Shown in pieces: positions 33,921 through 40,164 of a DNA stretch of 48,195 nucleotides. The DNA comes from Pseudomonas_T sp032052615. GTDB taxonomy: Bacteria > Pseudomonadota > Gammaproteobacteria > Pseudomonadales > Pseudomonadaceae. The translations under genes were made by a program, and so were the position numbers. The notes beneath the pieces were generated by a model. That model saw nothing but the letters and a program-made list of their open reading frames with translations. It was not told the DNA's origin and made no database searches. Numbering within the stretch: position 1 is the first letter of the stretch; each line of letters begins with the position of its first letter. The stretch spans positions 1-48,195 of the forward strand of contig DAMBWF010000018.1 of the NCBI GenBank assembly GCA_032052615.1. Direction: 5' to 3'.

Positions 33921-34943
33921 TCAGGAAAGTTGCGGCCGGGTGAGACGCGCGGGATCGGTATCCAGCCAACGACGGGCATAACGGAACGAGCGCTTCTCGA
34001 TCCACTCGTAGCTTGCCCAGGAGGCCAGCAGGATCACCGGCAGGCAAGCGGCGATGACGCCATAGGCGTTGAGTGAAAACCGCTCTACCAGATACCAGCC
34101 CAGCGACAGCACGATGACGTGCACCAGATACACCGAATAGGAACAATCGCCCAGCAGTTTCAGCGGGCGTGCCGCACGGAACCAGGGCTCCAGGGCGATG
34201 CAGGCCACCACCAGCATGGCGCTCGGCACGCCCCAATGCAGCAGGCGCATCGAGCTGTCCAGTTGCTGGATGGCCAGCAGCGAGGTGGCCAGCAAGGTCG
34301 AGGCCAGGCCGAAGCCCAGTCGCAGCCAGCCACAGCAGTGGGCGACGCCGATCGCCACGCCGAACAGGAATTCGTAAATGATGCTATTGCGATAGAACTC
34401 GCCCAGCCACGACTGGCGCGCCAGCACCGCGCTCACCAGTACCAGCGCGATGCCGATCAACCCCGGCCGCCAGCGCTGCGGGGCCGCCAGGGACAAGGCG
34501 AATACCAGATAGAAGAACATCTCGTAGTTCAGGGTCCAGCCCACCGACAGGGTCGGGTAGAGGCCGAAGCCCCCGGGGTTGGGCGCCGGCACGAACAGCA
34601 GCGAGAGCAGGAAGTGCTTCAGGTCGAAGGCCTGGGTCGGCATCACCGGTCGCGCGTAGACGATGATCAGCGCCACCATCACGCTGTACAGCCAATAGGC
34701 CGGCACGATGCGGAAGAAGCGGTTGAGCATGAAGCGGCCGGCCTGGATGTCCTTGCCGCGGGTGGAGAGATAAATCACGAAACCGCTGATCACGAAGAAG
34801 ATATCGACACCGATGGCGCCGCGTTCCACGAAGAAGCGCCCGAGGGCGCTTTCCGCCTTGAAGTCGAAGAAGATCTGCATCACATGGTGGAACACGACCA
34901 GCCAGGCGGCCAGGGCCCTGAGCGCCTGCAACGATATCAACAT
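33921..34943 (-). CDS. Acyltransferase family 3 membrane protein (OafA/ExoZ type)
   Basis: A 340-residue inner-membrane O-acyltransferase with about ten helices, likely to acetylate or succinylate a cell-surface polysaccharide. The N-terminal LQALRALAAWLVVFHHVMQ includes the conserved RALAA and the HH pair. VDIFFVISGFVIY with RFFRIVPAYWLYS is also typical of the family. The start at 34943 has GAGGGG upstream. The target polysaccharide is not evident, and no glycan genes are adjacent. It may be accessory relative to the nfuA-metH backbone. Confidence 0.92.
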   Translation of the reverse strand: MLISLQALRALAAWLVVFHHVMQIFFDFKAESALGRFFVERGAIGVDIFFVISGFVIYLSTRGKDIQAGRFMLNRFFRIVPAYWLYSVMVALIIVYARPVMPTQAFDLKHFLLSLLFVPAPNPGGFGLYPTLSVGWTLNYEMFFYLVFALSLAAPQRWRPGLIGIALVLVSAVLARQSWLGEFYRNSIIYEFLFGVAIGVAHCCGWLRLGFGLASTLLATSLLAIQQLDSSMRLLHWGVPSAMLVVACIALEPWFRAARPLKLLGDCSYSVYLVHVIVLSLGWYLVERFSLNAYGVIAACLPVILLASWASYEWIEKRSFRYARRWLDTDPARLTRPQLS

Positions 34944-35376
34944 CCGCGAACCCCTCAGCGGGACAGCGCCCCGCATCCGTTTACATCGGGTGACCGGAAG
35001 CGTCGCTTGCGCGGCGCCGATCACCGGTGCGATCGAAGTGTCCGACCGCGGGAAAAGCGGAAAGGTCGCCGCCATGGGGAATAAGAAGTCGGGATGAAGC
35101 GAAGCGCCCGCGCGTGGCGCTCAGGAGGGCCCGGCCGGCTCGTGGCGGTTGGCTCGCCATGCCCCGTTACCGATGGACATCGAAGGGGCATCGAGCAGCG
35201 GCGATCATGCTTGCATCGCGGCACCGAGGGTGCCCGACCGGGTGGAAAGGCGGCGTGGGCGGGAAGCGTTCGCGGCGCCTGAGCATGACGATGGCAGGCG
35301 TTCGGGTGACGCCCCTGGCGCCGCCTCGCCCGGCAGGATCGGCCCCGCTCGCGCGGACCCGATCCGTCGCGCTCGA
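34944..35376. other. Non-coding stretch between acyltransferase and small charged-protein gene
   Basis: About 430 bases were read on both strands. Only spurious GC-rich frames without ribosome-binding sites were seen. No RNA gene, clear repeat or strong promoter was recognised. Confidence 0.5.
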
Positions 35377-35823
35377 TCAGGGTTGAACCGCTCCGCTCTC
35401 CTCTTCGAGCAACTTGCCCAGGAGTTTGCTCCGGTTATCCAGCATGAACTGCACGAAGACCTGCTCCTTGAGGGCGAACCTCACGACGCCCGGCAGGAAG
35501 GCATAAATGACCTTCGCCAGTTTTTCTATATTCGCGTCGCTCTTCAAAGCCTCGCCGCCCTTGTCCTTCAGCAGCGGAAGCAGTTTCGACTTGTTCTTTT
35601 CGATCGCCACCGAGACATAGGACATGATTTTGTCCTTGGCCTTGGAGTCGGTGACGGGGCCCGATTCGTCGCGCGCCTGCTCCTCGCCCGAAGGCTCGGA
35701 AGGAGCGCTCATGGCCTCGGCGCCCTCGGTCGCCTTGTCCGCGTGCTCGACATCGGGGCCGACACCTTGCTGAATGCCTGCTTCATCCTTTTCCATCTTC
35801 TTCTCCATGGGTGATTCGGTCAT
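35377..35823 (-). CDS. Hypothetical charged protein
   Basis: A 148-residue protein of unknown family. Residues 1-70 are low-complexity and strongly acidic with many Glu, Ala and Ser, probably disordered. Residues 75-145 form a Lys-rich helical region (KAKDKIMSYVSVAIEKNKSK, LLPLLKDKGG, IEKLAKVIYAFLPGVVRFAL) that looks like an amphipathic bundle. There is no signal peptide. The start is uncertain. ATG at 35823 is chosen, with ATG at 35808 and 35880 as alternatives. It stands alone, upstream of the R-body locus on the opposite strand. Codon use at the 3' half has more A and T than its neighbours, a hint of transfer. Confidence 0.65.
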   Translation of the reverse strand: MTESPMEKKMEKDEAGIQQGVGPDVEHADKATEGAEAMSAPSEPSGEEQARDESGPVTDSKAKDKIMSYVSVAIEKNKSKLLPLLKDKGGEALKSDANIEKLAKVIYAFLPGVVRFALKEQVFVQFMLDNRSKLLGKLLEEESGAVQP

Positions 35824-35913
35824 TGAGACCATCAGTAAATCGGCGAGCGGGAGATCGCCTCCGGCTTCGCGCCTCCGCACCGTGGCGCCCCGATGTGCGC
35901 CGCGTCGTGTCCG

Positions 35914-36546
35914 TCAGGCCAGGGGGCCTTCCAAATGGATATCCTCTGGCTCGAGCGCATAAAGCGTCGGGTTGGGAGACGGGCTTACCGTGAACCCCTG
36001 CCGAAGGTAGAAATCGACCGTGTGACGCGATGGCGTCGCGGACACGTACATACGCTCGGCCCCCAGCGCGCGCGCATGGTCTCGGGCCGCGCGACAGAGC
36101 CGCGCGCCGAGCCCTCGGCCGCGCCAGGCGTGGCTCACGTGCAGGAACTTCAATTGCAGCATGTCGTCTCGCGGACCGAGCGGCCGGTTATCCACCACGG
36201 CCGCCGCGACGAGTCGCGTGCCATCGAAGAGCCCTTGGAACCAGCCGCCGCGATCATGGCAGTCGAGCAGGATCGGGGTGTAATGTTCGGCTTCGCCCTC
36301 GGGCCAGCCACGCATGTCGTAGAACGCCGGAACGAGTTGCAGCGCACCGTCGCGCCACACGTATAGAGCCTCGATGACCTCGCGCCGGTCGATGCTCCAC
36401 ACGAGCGGCACCTCGTCACGCGTGAGCAGGCGAGCCGCGAGCGTGTCACGCTCGGGCGCGGTATGCCGTTCCATGTCAACGCTCCCCACGTGATCGTGCA
36501 TCCCGTCACCTTCGTCCGCGGGGCGCGGGGTAAGCGTGTCAGTCAT
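35914..36546 (-). CDS. GNAT family N-acetyltransferase
   Basis: A 210-residue protein with a GNAT domain in the C-terminal half. The acetyl-CoA loop is HAWRGRGLGARLCRAA near residue 140. It is preceded by the QLKFLHVS strand and followed by RMYVSATPSRHTVDFYLRQGF. The N-terminal half (RDEVPLVWSIDRREVIEALY) may bind the substrate. The start at 36546 is chosen because the reading frame above it shows no conserved sequence. ATGs further inside (for example at MERHTAPE) are possible. The substrate is unknown. Confidence 0.8.
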   Translation of the reverse strand: MTDTLTPRPADEGDGMHDHVGSVDMERHTAPERDTLAARLLTRDEVPLVWSIDRREVIEALYVWRDGALQLVPAFYDMRGWPEGEAEHYTPILLDCHDRGGWFQGLFDGTRLVAAAVVDNRPLGPRDDMLQLKFLHVSHAWRGRGLGARLCRAARDHARALGAERMYVSATPSRHTVDFYLRQGFTVSPSPNPTLYALEPEDIHLEGPLA

Positions 36547-37195
36547 ATCCTGTCCGTCTCCAGATAATGCTCCGAGGCCAGGGAGCCGGGCGCGCCGGTA
36601 TCGCCATCGGCTTTCGTGGACGCCCTTGCCTTGGCGCAACGTCGATAAGAAGGCTCCCTTGCCTGACGACGCGCCGAAGGTCCCCTCCAAAACCGAAGCG
36701 AGCCCTTCATGCCGTCGCGCGTCGAAGCGGCCGCGCCTTTCGATGACAGCGCCCGCCGGGCGTCCCGCCCCTCGCTGGCGGGCATCATAGGGCAAACCCA
36801 CGGGGTATCACAGGGCATGGGCGAGGCATGGCACGCTCCGGCGGAACCGGCCATTAGCCATGGGTGGAAGGTCGCTGTCGCGTAGCCGGCGATACCCTGT
36901 GTCATGACGTACCGGTACGGGCGCCGCTGATCCGCTGCGTTACCGAGGCGATCAAAAAGACTTGCACACTTTGGTTCCTGGATGAGCGACCTCGCCTCCG
37001 GTCGGATAACCGAGCCTGATTGCCCGGCATAGCCTGTGGAACCGATCACCGCGCCCGCTCAAGCACGGGTTTCGCGCTACGCATTCCCCTCCTACGAGCT
37101 GGTTTTCGAAGATTCACGCGCCTGTCACGCATGCGTCCCACTGAGGGCTCGCGGAGCGAATCCGTCATTCGCTTCGCTCACCACGAGGCACAAGC
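36547..37195. other. Intergenic stretch upstream of the R-body regulator gene
   Basis: About 650 bases lack a convincing gene on either strand. A perfect 12-bp palindrome, CGTACCGGTACG, lies at 36908-36919. No classical promoter was recognised before the Crp/Fnr gene at 37196. This is probably the left border of the accessory R-body region. Confidence 0.5.
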
Positions 37196-37912
37196 ATGCA
37201 TGCGAAGGACAAGGCGGAAGCGAGCCTTCCGCGTCTCACTCCCTTGCTGGAACGATCCGAACTCCTGAATGGGATGCCGGCCGCCCTGGTTCGCCACGTG
37301 GCGATGCATGGCGTGGAACGCCGCCTCGCCGACAAGGAGGTGCTGTTCCTCAAGCAGGACCCGGACGACTACATCGGTTTCGTCCTCGTCGGGCGAATCT
37401 ATACCGTGCTCTACGGGCCCGACGGCCGCGAGCTGATCATCAACGGCATCGGCCCCGGCGGCGCGGTCGGCGAGACCGCGTTGATCGAGCCCGGCGTGCG
37501 GGGCACCTCCGCCTATGCCTGCGGCGCGACGTCCCTGCTCATGCTGGGGCGCCGGCACATGGCGCCCCTGCTGGAGGAACCCGCCTTCCTCGGCCGCGCG
37601 CTGCGCCTGTTCAGCACGCGGCTGCGGGAGAGTTCCAGCTTCGTGGAAACGGTCTGCCTGCACCGGCTGGAGTCCCGCCTGGCCCGCTACCTGCTGGCCG
37701 GGCTGAGCGGCGATGCCTCGGAGGCCGGCCATGCCTGCGCGGCCCTGCCGGGCAACCAGAGCATCCTCGCCGCGATGCTCAATGCCAGCCGGCCGAAGCT
37801 CAATGCCCAGTTGCAGAGCTGGAAACGCCAGGGGCTGATCAGTTGCCAGAGCGATCGCATCCTGATCAACGACCTTCCCCGCATGCGTCGCATGGCCGCC
37901 CTGCCGCTATGA
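37196..37912 (+). CDS. Crp/Fnr-family transcriptional regulator of the R-body region
   Basis: A 238-residue regulator. The cyclic-nucleotide-like jelly roll spans about residues 20-130 and includes FLKQDPDDYIGFVLVGRI and GGAVGETALI. The Arg-Ser pair that binds the cAMP phosphate in Crp is replaced by GTSAYA, and no FNR-type Cys cluster is present. The ligand is therefore unknown. A dimerisation helix follows, then a C-terminal helix-turn-helix (SILAAMLNASRPKLNAQLQ). It is followed on the same strand by an ECF sigma gene, with an imperfect palindrome between them. Its role in reb control is inferred from position. Confidence 0.88.
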   Translation: MHAKDKAEASLPRLTPLLERSELLNGMPAALVRHVAMHGVERRLADKEVLFLKQDPDDYIGFVLVGRIYTVLYGPDGRELIINGIGPGGAVGETALIEPGVRGTSAYACGATSLLMLGRRHMAPLLEEPAFLGRALRLFSTRLRESSSFVETVCLHRLESRLARYLLAGLSGDASEAGHACAALPGNQSILAAMLNASRPKLNAQLQSWKRQGLISCQSDRILINDLPRMRRMAALPL

Positions 37913-37918
37913 AGGGCG

Positions 37919-37934
37919 TGTCACCTCGGTAACA
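37919..37934. promoter_or_regulatory. Palindrome between Crp/Fnr gene and ECF sigma gene
   Basis: TGTCACC-TC-GGTAACA is a 7-bp inverted repeat with one mismatch and ends TGT/ACA, as expected for a Crp/Fnr-type operator. It lies 59 bases upstream of the sigma-factor start. Binding by the neighbouring regulator is inferred. Confidence 0.45.
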
Positions 37935-37992
37935 GAGTCGCCCCTCCCGCCCATCACAGACTGCCGCCTCCACACACAAGGAGGTAACGAGC

Positions 37993-38547
37993 ATGGGCAT
38001 TCTCATCTCGGCGGTACAGCGCGCGCAGGTCATCGACCGGATGTTCGAACAGAGCTGGCGGGCCGCCCAGCCGAACCTGCGACGGCGCGCCCGGCGCCTG
38101 GCCCAGGGCTATCCGGACCGGGCGGAGGAGTGGCTGGCCAGCACGGCCCTGAAGGCGCTGCTGTTCATGCGCCGTTCCCCCGAGCGCATCCGCGACCCCC
38201 AGGGTTTTCTGTTCCTGGTGCTGGAGCACGTCTACCTGGACAGCGTCCGTCGCCGCCACCGCGAGGAGCGCCTGTTCGACTTCAACGTGAACCTGCACGA
38301 CGAACCCCAGGACCGCTTCCCCGATCCGCAATCCGTGGTGGAGGGACTGGAGCAACAGGAGCGACTCGGTCGCGTCGAGCAGGCCCTCGCCGGTCTCCCC
38401 CCAGCGCAACGACGCCTGTTCGAACTGCGCTTCATCGAGGAACGCCCTTATGCGGATATCGCCCTGGAACTGGGGGTGACCCCGATCCTGGCGCGCAAGC
38501 GGGTGCAATTGCTGCGGCGCTCCCTGAGCGGGGCGGCGGAGCGCTGA
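37993..38547 (+). CDS. ECF-type RNA polymerase sigma factor of the R-body locus
   Basis: A 184-residue sigma-70-family protein. Region 2 is divergent (ARRLAQGYPDRAEEWLASTA, then DPQGFLFLVLEHVYLDSVRR). Region 4 is clear, with LAGLPPAQRRLFELRFIEE and YADIALELGVTPILARKRV. A strong ribosome-binding site, AAGGAGG, is present. It stands directly before the first reb gene. An ECF sigma gene is recalled as part of the characterised Pseudomonas R-body locus. It probably recognises the repeated promoter-like element at 38555 and 43458 (inference). No anti-sigma gene was recognised nearby. Confidence 0.85.
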   Translation: MGILISAVQRAQVIDRMFEQSWRAAQPNLRRRARRLAQGYPDRAEEWLASTALKALLFMRRSPERIRDPQGFLFLVLEHVYLDSVRRRHREERLFDFNVNLHDEPQDRFPDPQSVVEGLEQQERLGRVEQALAGLPPAQRRLFELRFIEERPYADIALELGVTPILARKRVQLLRRSLSGAAER

Positions 38548-38554
38548 AAATCGC

Positions 38555-38585
38555 GTTCACGTCGCCTCGCTCATCGCGTTCCTTT
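38555..38585 (+). promoter_or_regulatory. R-body promoter-like element, copy 1
   Basis: GTTCACG (38555-38561), 14 bases, then GCGTTCCTTT (38576-38585), 61 bases before the first reb ATG. The same two blocks with the same 14-base gap recur at 43458-43488 before the terminal reb pair. On the minus strand it would read GGAAC-N16-CGT, a classic ECF layout, so direction is formally ambiguous. Position favours the plus strand. Confidence 0.6.
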
Positions 38586-38607
38586 TGACGAACGCCCATA
38601 CGGCACA

Positions 38608-38628
38608 CGGCAGGATCGGGACCTGCCG
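38608..38628 (+). other. Hairpin in the probable leader of the first reb gene
   Basis: CGGCAGG and CCTGCCG form a perfect 7-bp stem with a 7-base loop, just before the AAGGAGAG ribosome-binding site. It could stabilise the leader RNA or modulate translation. Confidence 0.4.
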
Positions 38629-38645
38629 CTCAAGGAGAGCCTTTC

Positions 38646-38882
38646 ATGGCAGACAACACGGCAGTCAATGCTCAGGTGACCGACGCCGTCACCCAAACCA
38701 ATGTCAAGGTCGTGGCCGAAGCCCCGGCTCAGGCCATCGCCTCGCTCTACCAGGTCGCCAGCCACTCGGCGGGCCTGTCGCTGCAAAACGCCGTGCATAA
38801 CCAACACGCGCTCAACCAGATCTCCACCGCCGTGGTTTCCAAGGCCGTGTCGATGATCATGGCCATTCCCGACAAGCCCTGA
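38646..38882 (+). CDS. RebB-family R-body protein (short form)
   Basis: A 78-residue protein of the RebB ('killing trait') family, the building blocks of R-bodies. R-bodies are coiled protein ribbons that can unroll like a spring. The family core VTDAVTQTNVKVVAEAPAQA is followed by SLYQVASHSAG and LQNAVHNQHALNQI. The C-terminal half found in the two terminal reb proteins (YSVDTSADAG onward) is missing and replaced by VVSKAVSMIMAIP. AAGGAGAG lies 8 bases before the ATG. It is the first structural gene after the sigma factor. Confidence 0.88.
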   Translation: MADNTAVNAQVTDAVTQTNVKVVAEAPAQAIASLYQVASHSAGLSLQNAVHNQHALNQISTAVVSKAVSMIMAIPDKP

Positions 38883-38920
38883 CGGACCGCCCGTTCCCCT
38901 GACCGCAGGAGTGCATACCG

Positions 38921-39643
38921 ATGTTCGGTTTCGGCAAGAAACGCAAGGGGGCCCTTGGCGGGCCCGAGGCGCGACACGAACCGCTGCCGCCGCCGGCCCG
39001 GGCCGCCGCGCCCGCCCCAGCCACCAGTGGCGAGCCCACCACGACGGAGCCGCTCCTGGGCGCTACGCCTCCGGCGCCCGAAACGGCGCGCGGCGGGCCG
39101 GAAGCGGCCTCGGACCAAAAATCGGAGCCAGCGCCGGACGCGCCGGCATGGCCGCGCCGCCCCTCGCCCCTGGCGGCGATGAACGAGCGCATGCTGGGGA
39201 GGCTGGAGGCCGCCACGCCGGCCACCGGCGCGCTGAACAGCCAGATCGTCCAGGCCGTGCAGTTGACCAATGCCGAGACCGCCGGCTACGCGCCGTCCCA
39301 GATCGCCACCGCCCCCGACATGATGATCAGTCAGGCGTCGGGCCTGGTGGCCCAGTCGGCGGCCGCCTACTTCGATGGCGTGAGCAAGCTGGCCCTGGCC
39401 AGCCAGGCCATCCTGCTCAAGCAGATGACCGAGAACATCGCCGCGGACAAGCCAATCCAGGCCGCCGAGGACGCCCTCGGCGCCCTGGCCACCGACCTGC
39501 TGATGGGCGCCGCCGCGGCGGTCGCGGCGGCGGCCGGCGCGCTGGAGGCGGACGCCGCCGGCTTCGCCATCGACAAGATCGACCAGAGCATCGCCCGCTA
39601 CAGCGACACCCTGGCCAACCGCCAGGCCGCCGCCAACCCTTGA
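38921..39643 (+). CDS. RebB-family R-body protein with long Pro/Ala-rich N-terminal extension
   Basis: A 240-residue protein. Residues 1-85 are basic and then Pro/Ala/Glu-rich, probably disordered (starts MFGFGKKRKG). A RebB-like core begins near residue 107 with LNSQIVQAVQLTNAETAGYA and continues through SAAAYFDGVSKLALASQ. A very Ala-rich helical segment (LLMGAAAAVAAAAGALEAD) follows near residues 195-213. It may cap, anchor or nucleate the ribbon (inference). CGCAGGAG precedes the ATG. The core is recognisable but diverged from the other reb proteins. Confidence 0.75.
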   Translation: MFGFGKKRKGALGGPEARHEPLPPPARAAAPAPATSGEPTTTEPLLGATPPAPETARGGPEAASDQKSEPAPDAPAWPRRPSPLAAMNERMLGRLEAATPATGALNSQIVQAVQLTNAETAGYAPSQIATAPDMMISQASGLVAQSAAAYFDGVSKLALASQAILLKQMTENIAADKPIQAAEDALGALATDLLMGAAAAVAAAAGALEADAAGFAIDKIDQSIARYSDTLANRQAAANP

Positions 39644-39689
39644 GGCTCCGCCGCCCGGGCGTGTTCCGGGCCCTTACGAGGAAACCGTC

Positions 39690-40073
39690 ATGCCGTTCAC
39701 CGATAGCGACTTGGCCGGGGCCATGAGCACCCTGCTGATGGACCACGGGGTGATGAGCGCCCAGCAGCTCGACGCTCTGTTGCCAGCCCCCACCGACCTG
39801 CATGTTCGGCAAACCCTCTCCCCTGCGCGGCTACAGGCGTTCCCGGATTACTGGAAAGCCCTGAGCGAGTGGCTCGCCGCCCGGGGCGGTGCGCTGCCGG
39901 AAACCCGCGGCATCCGAGTGCCCGGGCGCGCCGAGGGCCCGCCACGCACGCTGCTGGAGCGCTCGTTGTACGACGACGCCTTCCTGCAGGTGACGCGCAC
40001 CGTCGGGCAACCGCGATTCGACCCGGTGAAGGCCGTGGCCAACCACCTGCGCTTCATCGCCAACCGACGCTGA
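39690..40073 (+). CDS. Hypothetical protein of the R-body locus
   Basis: A 127-residue protein of no recognised family. It is probably alpha-helical, with a start LAGAMSTLLMDHGVMSAQQL, an SPARLQAFPDYWKALSEWLA helix, and a C-terminal DPVKAVANHLRFIANRR. No signal or membrane segment is seen. CGAGGAAA lies 8 bases before the ATG. It sits between the extended RebB protein and the 720-residue ADA-like protein, all on one strand, so it is probably co-transcribed. Confidence 0.75.
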   Translation: MPFTDSDLAGAMSTLLMDHGVMSAQQLDALLPAPTDLHVRQTLSPARLQAFPDYWKALSEWLAARGGALPETRGIRVPGRAEGPPRTLLERSLYDDAFLQVTRTVGQPRFDPVKAVANHLRFIANRR

Positions 40074-40113
40074 CGCCCCCGCCGAACCGGCGGCCCTTCC
40101 GACCCCTGCCCTG

Positions 40114-40135
40114 GCCGCTTCCGATGGGAAGCGGC
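40114..40135 (+). other. Intra-operon hairpin before the ADA-like gene
   Basis: GCCGCTTCC and GGAAGCGGC form a perfect 9-bp stem with a GATG loop, 30 bases upstream of the ATG at 40165 and without a T-tract. It may be an RNA processing or translation element. Confidence 0.45.
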
Positions 40136-40164
40136 ACGGGCGCCCGCGCCCAGAGGAACGACCG

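Noticed and set aside
36543..37049. 168-codon minus-strand frame upstream of the Crp/Fnr gene
   Set aside because: Overlaps the GNAT start region, has no ribosome-binding site and no recognisable motifs.
37036..37932. 298-codon frame overlapping the Crp/Fnr gene
   Set aside because: It is out of frame with the clear Crp/Fnr protein, and its product is Arg/Pro/Gly-rich.
38892..38897. CGTTCC before the extended RebB gene as a third promoter element
   Set aside because: No GTTCACG partner block at the required distance; CGTTCC alone is too short to count.
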